Assembly: GCA_028712895.1 (NCBI GenBank)
Contig: JAQTPL010000005.1
Location: forward strand, 1-64,000
From: a bacterium
Lineage (GTDB): Bacteria; CAYTYR01; UBA6262
Reading direction: 5' to 3'
Length of the DNA stretch: 64,000 nucleotides
This document shows positions 50,720-59,296 of the stretch, piece by piece. Below the pieces are notes generated by a model. The model ran no database searches. It had not been told where the DNA came from and saw nothing but the letters and a program-made list of their open reading frames with translations. Numbering within the stretch: position 1 is the stretch's first letter; each line of letters opens with the position of its first letter. Both the position numbers and the translations under genes were made by a program.

Positions 50720-51481
50720 GTGCATCCTATTTTCCTGCAAATAGGTTCCTTGGTTATTCACACGTACGGTATACTGGTAGCGCTGGGCTTTCTGGCGGCT
50801 ATCATCCTAGCCAGTGCTAAAGCGAGGGAATTCCACGTTGACCGGGACTTTGTATATGATCTGAGTTTCTGGATATTGTTAGCTGCCTTAACCGGGGCCC
50901 GTACCTTGGAAGTGCTAGCCAATTTTTCATATTACCGGTTGGAGCCAATAAGAATATTGAAGATTTGGGAAGGCGGACTAAGTTTTTTCGGCGGCCTGAT
51001 CGGCGGTGTTCTGGCTGGTGTGGCTTATGTTAAGTACAAGAAATTATCAGTCTGGCACGTCGGCGATCTTATTGTCCCGTATTTAGCGTTAGGCCAGGCA
51101 ATAGGCAGGATCGGTTGTTTCTTCGCTGGTTGTTGTTATGGCAAAGTATGTACTGAGTCCTGGGCGGTACACTTTGCTCATTCCCAATCACTGGCTCCCA
51201 CAGGGCTTCCTTTACATCCAACCCAGATATATGAATCCCTGGCTGACTTTTTAATTTTTCTTATATTGCTTAATGCCGGCAAAAGGCGGGCGTTCTCAGG
51301 ACAGGTTTTCCTGCTGTATTTTATATTGTACGGCGCCGTCAGGTTTATCGTTGAATTTTATCGGGGAGACAACCCGGCTGTCTGGCACACCTATACCTTG
51401 TACCAGATCTTTAGCATCGTGATCCTGGCTGTAGCAGGGACTATATATACCATAAAATGGAAAAAACAAAAGAACAAATAA
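50720..51481 (+). CDS. lgt: Prolipoprotein diacylglyceryl transferase
   Basis: GGLSFFGGLIGG, GQAIGRIGCFFAGCCYG. Confidence 0.97.
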   Translation: MHPIFLQIGSLVIHTYGILVALGFLAAIILASAKAREFHVDRDFVYDLSFWILLAALTGARTLEVLANFSYYRLEPIRILKIWEGGLSFFGGLIGGVLAGVAYVKYKKLSVWHVGDLIVPYLALGQAIGRIGCFFAGCCYGKVCTESWAVHFAHSQSLAPTGLPLHPTQIYESLADFLIFLILLNAGKRRAFSGQVFLLYFILYGAVRFIVEFYRGDNPAVWHTYTLYQIFSIVILAVAGTIYTIKWKKQKNK

Positions 51482-52386
51482 TAGAATTCACTGCCAGTAA
51501 AAATAGCCGTCTGGATATGTTACTGGCGGAAAAATTATCCCAGTCCAGGGCTTTGGCGCAGAAAATTATCCGCGAGCAGGGGGTTTGCCGGATAGCGCCC
51601 AGCCGGAAAATGATAAATAAGACCGGTTATAAAACCAGCGTTGGGGAAATGTTCCGTGTTAACCTGCCGGAGCTTAAGGAATTACCGCTGGCTGCTGAAA
51701 AAATATTATTATCCATCTTATATGAAGATAAAAGCCTGATCGTACTTGACAAGCCAGCCGGCATGATGGTCCATCCTGTAGGCCGGATAAAGACCGGGAC
51801 TCTGGTAAATGCTCTTTTAGACCACTGCCAGGGACTGTCGCAGATCGGTGGCTGCATCCGTCCGGGAATCGTGCATCGGCTGGATAAGGATACCAGCGGC
51901 GTGATGGTCATAGCTAAGAGCGATGCTGCCCACCGGCATCTTTCCAGGCAGTTTGCCCGCGGCCAGATAAAAAAGACTTATTTGGCTTTAGTACACGGCC
52001 GGGTTTCTAGCCGTCACGGGGTGATCAATGCCAGGATCGTGCGCGGCCGTACTGACCGCACTAAAATGAAGGTATCTGCCACTGCCGGCCGGCCAGCAGT
52101 TACAGAGTATGAAGTTGTGAAACAGTACCCGGATATGGCCTTGCTCCGGTTATTTCCCAGAACCGGACGCACCCATCAAATACGGGTACATCTGGTTTTC
52201 ATCGGCCATCCGATAGTCGGGGACTGGAAGTATGGGCCTAAATTACCAACCAGCAGGTCAGCGCGGCAGCTATTGCATGCTGAAAGTATCTCTTTTATCC
52301 ATCCGGAGACAAAAGAACATCTCCGGTTCCAAGCCGATTTACCGGCAGATATTAAAGGAGCTATAACTGTCAATGAGATGGCTTAA
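51457..52386 (+). CDS. rluD: RluD-family pseudouridine synthase
   Basis: VHRLDKDTSGVMV, GRTHQIRVH. Confidence 0.93.
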   Translation: MEKTKEQIIEFTASKNSRLDMLLAEKLSQSRALAQKIIREQGVCRIAPSRKMINKTGYKTSVGEMFRVNLPELKELPLAAEKILLSILYEDKSLIVLDKPAGMMVHPVGRIKTGTLVNALLDHCQGLSQIGGCIRPGIVHRLDKDTSGVMVIAKSDAAHRHLSRQFARGQIKKTYLALVHGRVSSRHGVINARIVRGRTDRTKMKVSATAGRPAVTEYEVVKQYPDMALLRLFPRTGRTHQIRVHLVFIGHPIVGDWKYGPKLPTSRSARQLLHAESISFIHPETKEHLRFQADLPADIKGAITVNEMA

Positions 52387-52759
52387 AAAATTATTTAACC
52401 AGGAACCGAAACAAGTTACGGTCAGCGGCTTTATCAGCGATATAGAAACTAAGCTGGAAAAGTTCAAGCTGAATGAAAAAACCGTGAGCAAAATGGCTGA
52501 CCGGGTCAAGGAACTGGATACTGGTATCAAATCTTTTAAAGAAAGAATAGAAGAGTTTTCCCGGGAAAATGAGCGTATGGATGACCTGGCCCAGAAGATC
52601 ATCGAGGTAGTCTCGCACATTTACAGCATGGATACGCGCCTGGCGCAATTGGAAAAGAAAATCGAACAAATACAGAAAGAAGTAGGTTTGGAAGAGCACG
52701 GCCCAGCAGGGGAACTAAAGAAGAAACCTTCTGAAAAACAATCCACTTTCGAGTTGTAA
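52373..52759 (+). CDS. Hypothetical coiled-coil protein
   Basis: 128-aa ORF with heptad-like pattern. Confidence 0.7.
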   Translation: MRWLKKLFNQEPKQVTVSGFISDIETKLEKFKLNEKTVSKMADRVKELDTGIKSFKERIEEFSRENERMDDLAQKIIEVVSHIYSMDTRLAQLEKKIEQIQKEVGLEEHGPAGELKKKPSEKQSTFEL

Positions 52760-52920
52760 CCCAAGAGCCGGGATTGGTTATGAGAACCAAGACGAGAAAG
52801 CTCAAAATATTTGTCTGTTAAAATATGCGAGCATACTCGCAGTAGTCTGTAAGCAGATTTTTGTAGAGAAATATGAAGAGATTTTTCGTCGAACTCCATA
52901 AATCAATTCCGGTTCTTGGG
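52760..52920. repeat. 161-bp imperfect foldback (long hairpin) filling the intergenic space
   Basis: cccaagagccgggattggttatgag... pairs with ...ctccataaatcaattccggttcttggg; centre TGCGAG-CATA-CTCGCA. Confidence 0.8.
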
Positions 52921-52927
52921 TGTTAAT

Positions 52928-53659
52928 ATGTACCAGAAACGATTTTATCGCGACCAGTTTAAAAAGAATGAAATGGAATATTTTGAACTGGCGATCAAAG
53001 AGAGTGATTTGTTTATCGGCGTGAGCAAGGCAACGGCTGAAATTAAGGAATTAGCCAGGGAAAAGCTGATGCAATTCAGGCTGGACCTGGAAAATTATAT
53101 TAAAGAAAACCCGTTATTTGAAATAACTTTTAAACCATTCAAGATAAGTGACGGAGTCCCGGAAATTATCCAGCGGATGGCCCAAGCTGCGCAGCAGGCT
53201 GGTGTCGGGCCGATGGCCAGTGTTGCCGGCTGCCTGGCAGAAATGGTGGGAGAATCACTGCGCCGGTTATCCACGGAAGTGATCGTTGAAAATGGGGGAG
53301 ACATTTACTTGGCTTCGACTAAAACCAGGATCATCGGGGTATATGCCGGCGATTCCAAGTTCAACGGAAAATTATCACTGGAGATCGCTCCGGGAGAAAC
53401 ACCGGTAGGCATTTGTTCTTCCAGCGGCACGATCGGGCACTCGGTGAGCTTGGGAAAAGCTGATACTTGCCTGGTTAAAAGCCGATCAGCGGGCTTGGCT
53501 GATGCTTATGCTTCAACTATCGGGAATATGGTCAGGAATAAAGCAGATTTGCCGGCAGCGCTGGAAAAGGCAAAATCATTACCAGGCCTGGATGGGGTAC
53601 TGATCGTGATAGAAAATGAAATGGGAGTATGGGGAGATCTATGCATCAAGGGAAACTGA
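52928..53659 (+). CDS. UPF0280 family protein (ApbE-like fold)
   Basis: GPMASVAGCLAE, IVENGGDIYL, GICSSSGTIGHS; ATG 52928 preferred. Confidence 0.85.
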   Translation: MYQKRFYRDQFKKNEMEYFELAIKESDLFIGVSKATAEIKELAREKLMQFRLDLENYIKENPLFEITFKPFKISDGVPEIIQRMAQAAQQAGVGPMASVAGCLAEMVGESLRRLSTEVIVENGGDIYLASTKTRIIGVYAGDSKFNGKLSLEIAPGETPVGICSSSGTIGHSVSLGKADTCLVKSRSAGLADAYASTIGNMVRNKADLPAALEKAKSLPGLDGVLIVIENEMGVWGDLCIKGN

Positions 53660-54207
53660 TAGTATTGTCTGGACCGTCGGGGACTGGGAAAACAACATTA
53701 TGTCGTGAGTTGGTAAAACGTATTCCCGGCTTGGTATTTTCTATTTCCGCTACTACCCGGGACAAAAGGCCCGGCGAAAGAGACGCCTATGATTATTATT
53801 TTCTGACCCCAGCGGAATTTAAAAGAAAAATAAAAGCCGGTGAATTCCTGGAGTGGGCCAAAGTATACAGCCATTATTATGGCACTATTAAAAAGCCGAT
53901 CACCGATAACCTGGCTAAAGGAGTAAGTGTCCTGCTGGATATAGATATGCAGGGAGCGTTGCAAGTGAAGAATAAATTTTCCCAGGCGGTCTTAATATTC
54001 ATCCTGCCGCCCAGCTTGGAAGAATTGCGTCAGCGTTTAATACGCCGCAAGAGAGATTCGCTGGACACTATCGCCAGGCGGATGAAACAAATAGAGGAGG
54101 AGATGAAATACATCCCGCAATATGACCAGGTGGTTACTAATAAAGACCTGGTCAACACTGTCAAATGTTTGCAAACCATAATAAAGCAACGAATGAAAAC
54201 CGAATGA
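53641..54207 (+). CDS. gmk: Guanylate kinase
   Basis: LSGPSGTGKTTLCREL, SATTRDKRPGE; ATG 53641 preferred. Confidence 0.96.
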   Translation: MHQGKLIVLSGPSGTGKTTLCRELVKRIPGLVFSISATTRDKRPGERDAYDYYFLTPAEFKRKIKAGEFLEWAKVYSHYYGTIKKPITDNLAKGVSVLLDIDMQGALQVKNKFSQAVLIFILPPSLEELRQRLIRRKRDSLDTIARRMKQIEEEMKYIPQYDQVVTNKDLVNTVKCLQTIIKQRMKTE

Positions 54208-54294
54208 AAAGAGCTAATTACTCGAATAGAGATAAAATTCGAGATATTCGCTATCCTGCCTATCGGCAGGCAGGCATTCGCTTAATTCGTAATT
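54190..54294. repeat. Word-hairpin repeat, ATTCG family (B4), overlapping gmk 3' end; nested palindrome CCTGCC-TATC-GGCAGG (54255-54270)
   Basis: cgaatgaaaaccgaatgaaaagagctaattactcgaat ... attcgctat[..]cattcgcttaattcg. Confidence 0.85.
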
Positions 54295-54315
54295 CAATAA
54301 AAGGAGAGTGCACCC

Positions 54316-54552
54316 GTGACTGAGCAGAAGCAAATCGAAGTAACAGAACAACCAACGCAGAATATAGTAGGCAATAAATACAAAGTAGTATTGGCTTCAT
54401 CTGAGGAAGCCAAAAAAATGAAACAACTGGATAAAGATAATAGCGCCAGCCTGGGCAAAATATCGATTGAAGCCATGAATAAGGTCCTTATTAAAGCCAA
54501 TAAGAAAAAAGATAAAGCTGATGCAGAAGAAGTAGCCGAAGAGGAAAAATAA
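54316..54552 (+). CDS. rpoZ: RNA polymerase omega subunit-like protein
   Basis: NKYKVVLASSEEAKKM; gmk-rpoZ-coaBC synteny. Confidence 0.75.
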   Translation: MTEQKQIEVTEQPTQNIVGNKYKVVLASSEEAKKMKQLDKDNSASLGKISIEAMNKVLIKANKKKDKADAEEVAEEEK

Positions 54553-55727
54553 TGCTCAAAGGCAAGGAAATAGTCGTCGGGATCACCGGTGGCATTGCCG
54601 CATATAAGGCAGCTTATATTGTCAGCCGGCTGAAAAAAGAGCAGGCTGGTGTGACGGTAGTAATGACCAGGATGGCCCAGGAGTTCGTAACCCCGCTGAC
54701 TTTCCAATCATTAACTGCTAACCAGGTTATTACTGATCTGGTCATGACTCCAAAACAATGGGAGATCGAGCATATTGCCTTGGCCAAAAAAGCTGATATT
54801 GTGCTCATTGCGCCGGCTACGGCTAATTTTATCGACAAATGCGCCGCTGGTATTGCTGATGATTTCCTAAGTACGCTGGTACTGGCGACTAAGGCGCCCA
54901 TATTGATTTGCCCGGCGATGAACAAGAATATGTATGAAAATCAGCTGGTGCAGGAAAATATTCAGAAGCTGGCTAAACGAAAAATAACCATCATTGAGCC
55001 GGAAACCGGGCGGTTGGCCTGCGGAGACGAAGGGGCCGGCCGTTTAGCCGGCGAGGAAAGGATATTGGCCGCTATCCGTTCGATTCTCGTCCCGCACGCT
55101 GATTTCCAGGATAAAACCATTCTGATTACAGCTGGTCCTACGCAGGAACCCCTGGATGATATCCGTTTCATTTCCAACCGGTCAAGCGGTAAAATGGGCT
55201 ATGCCCTGGCCAGGGAGGCTGCATTACGCGGTGCGGAAGTGATCCTGGTCACCGGCCCGACTACCTTAACACCGCCGAAAGAAGCTACGGTAATTAACGT
55301 TCAGACGGCATTGGAAATGTATGAACAAGTATTAGCCCATTACCAGGCTGCGGACATTGTCATTGCCGCCAGTGCCGTGGGTGATTTCCGGCCGCGGAAT
55401 TTGGTTTCGGGAAAGATAAAGAAAAAAAATAAATTAAACCTGGAATTGATCGGTAATCCTGACATCTTGCAAGAATTAGGAAAACGCAAAAAGAAGCAAT
55501 TGTTAGTTGGTTTTGCCGCAGAAAGCGGCAATCTTGAAGTTAATGCCAGAAAAAAAATGCAAGCCAAGGGCCTGAATTTGATCATTGCCAATAAAATTAA
55601 AGATGGATTCAGTAAAAATACCAATAAAGTAATACTGCTCTGGGGTAAGAATGGCCGGAAAGCTTTACCTGTATTGCCAAAAGAAAAAGTAGCCAAAGAA
55701 ATTCTGGATAAGATAAGCGCTATTTAA
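54552..55727 (+). CDS. coaBC: Phosphopantothenoylcysteine decarboxylase / ligase
   Basis: GITGGIAAYKA, APATANFIDKCAAGIADD, PAMNKNMYEN, TAGPTQEPLDDIRFISNRSSGKMG. Confidence 0.96.
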   Translation: MLKGKEIVVGITGGIAAYKAAYIVSRLKKEQAGVTVVMTRMAQEFVTPLTFQSLTANQVITDLVMTPKQWEIEHIALAKKADIVLIAPATANFIDKCAAGIADDFLSTLVLATKAPILICPAMNKNMYENQLVQENIQKLAKRKITIIEPETGRLACGDEGAGRLAGEERILAAIRSILVPHADFQDKTILITAGPTQEPLDDIRFISNRSSGKMGYALAREAALRGAEVILVTGPTTLTPPKEATVINVQTALEMYEQVLAHYQAADIVIAASAVGDFRPRNLVSGKIKKKNKLNLELIGNPDILQELGKRKKKQLLVGFAAESGNLEVNARKKMQAKGLNLIIANKIKDGFSKNTNKVILLWGKNGRKALPVLPKEKVAKEILDKISAI

Positions 55728-55735
55728 GGTGAAAT

Positions 55736-56473
55736 ATGGACACTGAATTACAGCAAGTGATCAGGGATTTTAAGGCTTATCTGGAACAGGAGCAAAGAAA
55801 AGGATTGAAAGCCGTGCCGCTGTCTACCCGGATAATTAACCCTGGAAAAAAGACGACTGCCGCTGACCCAGCCAACAGTAAAACACTGGAACAATTGCAT
55901 CAACAATTCGCTAATTGCCAGAATTGCCCGTTAGGGAGTACCAGGAATAATTTTGTATTTGGCGAGGGGAATGCGCAGGCCCGATTGATGTTCATCGGGG
56001 AAGGGCCGGGATTCGATGAGGACCAGACCGGGCGGCCATTTATCGGCAAGGCTGGCCAGCTCCTCACCAAAGCAATAGAAACCACCATTAACCTGAAACG
56101 TGAAGAAGTCTATATTGGCAATATAGTAAAATGTCATCCGATGAAAGATCCAGGCCAACCTGCCTTGCGCGGCAATGACCGCCCGCCAACAGCGGAAGAA
56201 ATGGCTGCCTGCTTGCAGATAATTACCCGGCAGATAGAGATAATTAAACCGGATATAATCTGCCTTTTGGGCCGGACCGCCGCCCAGGCTATTCTCCGCT
56301 CCAATGCCGGCATTCATGAATTACGCAATAAATTCCATACCCTGAACTTTGCCGGTAAAGATATTGAGTTAATTGCTACCGTCCATCCTGCCAGTTGCCT
56401 GTATGATCCTGCCAATAAGAAATATGTCTGGGAAGATTTCAAGAAAATAAGAGATTTTTTAAAAAAGGTCTAA
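55736..56473 (+). CDS. Family 4-type uracil-DNA glycosylase
   Basis: FANCQNCPLG, GEGPGFDEDQTGRPFIGKAG, NIVKCHP, Fe-S cysteines. Confidence 0.92.
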   Translation: MDTELQQVIRDFKAYLEQEQRKGLKAVPLSTRIINPGKKTTAADPANSKTLEQLHQQFANCQNCPLGSTRNNFVFGEGNAQARLMFIGEGPGFDEDQTGRPFIGKAGQLLTKAIETTINLKREEVYIGNIVKCHPMKDPGQPALRGNDRPPTAEEMAACLQIITRQIEIIKPDIICLLGRTAAQAILRSNAGIHELRNKFHTLNFAGKDIELIATVHPASCLYDPANKKYVWEDFKKIRDFLKKV

Positions 56474-56476
56474 AGC

Positions 56477-58429
56477 ATGAATAATTTTGCCAAAGTAATA
56501 ATTCCCGGCATTGCCCTCGACCGGCTATTTGATTATGCGGTGCCGCCGGAATTAAGGGATAGCATCCAGGCCGGGCAGCTCGTTAAAGTCAATTTCGGCC
56601 ACCGGGACATCCAGGTTGTCGTCGCTGAATTATTGCCAAAAAGTAAAATTCCCAAAGCCAAAAATATTATCAGCATTATATCGACGCAACCGGCAGTGAG
56701 CGGGCCCATGTTAATACTTACCCGCTGGATAGCAGACCACTATTTTTGTTCCTGGGGTGAGGCTATAGAACCATGCTTGACAAGGCCGGTGAAAAAACAA
56801 GTTAAGACTAAGATTGCGGTGGCTAAAGAACCGGAACAGAAGAATATAGAATTACCGGGATTATTGTCCGGAGAACAGAACAGGATTCTGGAACAATTAA
56901 AAACCTTGTTGCGAGACCCGAATAATAAGCCGGTCTTGTTATGGGGCGGGTTGGCCAGCGAGCGGATCAGGATGTACCTGGAATTGGTTGAGGACTTATT
57001 AAAAAACCAGCAGCAGGTAATGATCATTGTCCCGCAAATAGAGAATTTGGCTTTATGGCAGCAGCATTTTGGATCGCGGTATCCTGGCCGGGTAGTTACT
57101 TTGCATAGCGGACTTTCAGATGGGGAAAAGTACCAGTCAGGGGAGAGAATAAAGGCCGGGGAAGCTGCCGTTATCCTGGGGACCAGGATGGCGTTATTCT
57201 ATCAATGTAAAAATCTTGGCCTTATGATCATGGAAGATGAGCAGGATACTGCCTACAAGTCAGACCAAAAACCAATGTATCATACCCGCGCGGTGGTCGG
57301 GAAAAAAGCCGAGTTGGAAAAAATACCCCTGATCTTATCGACATCCGCCCCTTCGGTGGAGACCTATCATAAAGCTATTACTGATGATTACAATTTCCTG
57401 AAAATCGGAAATCTTTTTGACCGGGAAGCAGTCAAAATACAGGTTCAGGAGCTACCTAAGCGCATCCAGAAAGACACTTTGGTTTATTTTAGCCAATCCT
57501 TTATCCAAGCCATTGAGTTGAGATTGAAAAAACAGGAGCACGCGGCTTTTTTTGTCAATATGCGCGGTTATTCCACGTATGTATATTGCCGCATGTGCAA
57601 GTTTGTAATGAAATGCCCTGATTGTGATGTGGCTTTAACCATGAGTGCGGAAAAGAACAAACTATATTGCCGTTACTGCTCGCATACCCAGACGCAAACC
57701 ACAGAATGCCCATCATGCCATACTCAGCATTTGAGAACGATCGGGATTGGAACAGAGACAGTGACCGCAGCACTGCAAGATATTTTCCCGCAGGCCAGGA
57801 TCAAACGTATTGACTCGCAGACATATGGGCAGAGCAAGAACCTGAAAGAAGTTGATATTATTGTCGGGACGCAACTCCTGAATAAATATGATTATTTTCC
57901 GAAAACTACGTTATTAGGAGTTTTGCTCATAGATCTATTGCTGAACCTGCCGGATTTCCGGGCAGCTGAGCATACTTTTCAAAACCTGATCGGATTGGTA
58001 CAGCGGCTGGATAGTTCCAAAGGAGACAGAGAAGTGATCATCCAGGCGGAGAATGTGGACCATTACCTAATAGAGTCAATAAGGAACCAGGATTGGGCCA
58101 GTTTTTACCGGCATGAATTGGAATTCCGCAAACAACTTAAATATCCGCCATTCGGGAGCCTGGTCCAGGTAGAGGTGAGGGGAGCTGATAAGGAAAAAGT
58201 TGAAAAAGCGGCGCTGGAACTGGCTGAGAAGTTCAGAAAATCAACGATTAAAGTATATGGCCCGGCGCCGTCATTCAGGGCCAAATTACGGGGGCAATAC
58301 CGCCAGCATATTATGTTGAAATCAGCCAGCCATAACGCCTTGATCAAGGTATTACAAAAAGTGAAACCGAATAAGCGCACCGCAGCTATCACTATTAGCA
58401 CTGATGTCGATCCAATGGACGTCCTTTAA
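56477..58429 (+). CDS. priA: PriA-family primosomal protein with degenerate helicase motifs
   Basis: Full-length PriA architecture and four CxxC zinc pairs; Walker A position reads GGLASERI. Confidence 0.93.
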   Translation: MNNFAKVIIPGIALDRLFDYAVPPELRDSIQAGQLVKVNFGHRDIQVVVAELLPKSKIPKAKNIISIISTQPAVSGPMLILTRWIADHYFCSWGEAIEPCLTRPVKKQVKTKIAVAKEPEQKNIELPGLLSGEQNRILEQLKTLLRDPNNKPVLLWGGLASERIRMYLELVEDLLKNQQQVMIIVPQIENLALWQQHFGSRYPGRVVTLHSGLSDGEKYQSGERIKAGEAAVILGTRMALFYQCKNLGLMIMEDEQDTAYKSDQKPMYHTRAVVGKKAELEKIPLILSTSAPSVETYHKAITDDYNFLKIGNLFDREAVKIQVQELPKRIQKDTLVYFSQSFIQAIELRLKKQEHAAFFVNMRGYSTYVYCRMCKFVMKCPDCDVALTMSAEKNKLYCRYCSHTQTQTTECPSCHTQHLRTIGIGTETVTAALQDIFPQARIKRIDSQTYGQSKNLKEVDIIVGTQLLNKYDYFPKTTLLGVLLIDLLLNLPDFRAAEHTFQNLIGLVQRLDSSKGDREVIIQAENVDHYLIESIRNQDWASFYRHELEFRKQLKYPPFGSLVQVEVRGADKEKVEKAALELAEKFRKSTIKVYGPAPSFRAKLRGQYRQHIMLKSASHNALIKVLQKVKPNKRTAAITISTDVDPMDVL

Positions 58430-58432
58430 ATA

Positions 58433-58575
58433 AGGAAATCAGGTCATCAGGAAACCAGGTTGTGGGGATCAGTATATCAGGTTATCAGGGAATCAGGAAA
58501 TAAAAATACTAAGCACTTCCTGATGTCCTGATCTTCTGATATCCACCTCCTGATACCCTGAAACTCTGATAACCG
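58433..58575. repeat. Word-hairpin repeat, ATCAGG family (C2)
   Basis: gaaatcaggtcatcaggaaaccagg...atcaggttatcagggaatcagg ... cctgatgtcctgatcttctgatatccacctcctgataccctgaaactctgat. Confidence 0.88.
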
Positions 58576-58607
58576 TAATGCCAAGATATTAATAAAAGGG
58601 GACGTAA

Positions 58608-58895
58608 ATGCACAAATATCTGCCTATATTGAAAGTAGCGGCGCGGACCTTCCTGGTCATCCTGTTGCTGAGTTGTATCGGCCAGTTTGTGTTTGACCGT
58701 GTTTATGGCCAGGGGGCGCCATTCGCATACGATAATAAGTTCTACTTCTTTAACCGGGCCAGATCATTATTGCCGATAGCTCCTGAATTGTACGCCAAAG
58801 CCAAAATACTTGAGGAATTGTTCGCGTCTTTGCTGTTCCTGGCTCTTATCCTGAACGTATTATATGAATACGAAACTCGCAAGATGAAATTATAG
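58608..58895 (+). CDS. Small membrane protein, hypothetical
   Basis: Two predicted TM segments, 95 aa. Confidence 0.7.
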   Translation: MHKYLPILKVAARTFLVILLLSCIGQFVFDRVYGQGAPFAYDNKFYFFNRARSLLPIAPELYAKAKILEELFASLLFLALILNVLYEYETRKMKL

Positions 58896-58944
58896 GATAA
58901 TATAGCTCTAATATAAGGCATTTTTAAAATTAATTAACAAACTA

Positions 58945-59107
58945 TAAGGTTTCTGGAGAGGGTCTTTTACGTAGCGAGAAGGCATATTTTTGAGCGAGAC
59001 AATGAATGAGTGACGAAGCTTATCAGCGATAAGTCAGGAACGAATGAAACAGTCGGAGCCAAAAAGATGGCTTCGAAGTAGTAAAAAGATCCTGTCCAGA
59101 GACCTTA
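58945..59107. repeat. 163-bp imperfect foldback element
   Basis: TAAGGTTTCTGGAGAGGGTCTTTTAC pairs with GTAAAAAGATCCTGTCCAGAGACCTTA; internal CTTATC-AGC-GATAAG hairpin. Confidence 0.82.
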
Positions 59108-59111
59108 AAGC

Positions 59112-59140
59112 TTGACAAAAACAAATATTTCTGCTAAATT
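59112..59140 (+). promoter_or_regulatory. sigma70-type promoter of putative ncRNA
   Basis: TTGACA-N17-TAAATT. Confidence 0.75.
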
Positions 59141-59146
59141 TATGTT

Positions 59147-59290
59147 AGTCATATGAAAGACGTACAGTCACGGAGACTGCCACGGCGTCAAAGATATGAC
59201 TAAACTTGGGAAGGTACCAGCGTGATTTTCCCAGGTTTCCTAGCCAGGGAACCGGGTCTACTCTAACCAGTAGACCCGATTCATTTAGAT
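59147..59290 (+). ncRNA. Putative structured small RNA or riboswitch-like element of unknown family
   Basis: Nested helices AGTCATAT/ATATGACT, GACG/CGTC, CAGTC/GACTG, then CTTGGGAA/TTCCCAGG-type hairpin and GGGTCTACT/AGTAGACCC hairpin; starts about 6 nt after a -10 box. Confidence 0.55.
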
Positions 59291-59296
59291 GAGGGA

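Noticed and set aside
59147-59235. c-di-GMP-I/GEMM riboswitch
   Set aside because: Only short fragments resemble the consensus; the GCAAACC tetraloop-receptor region is absent and P1 pairing differs. Left as unknown structured RNA.
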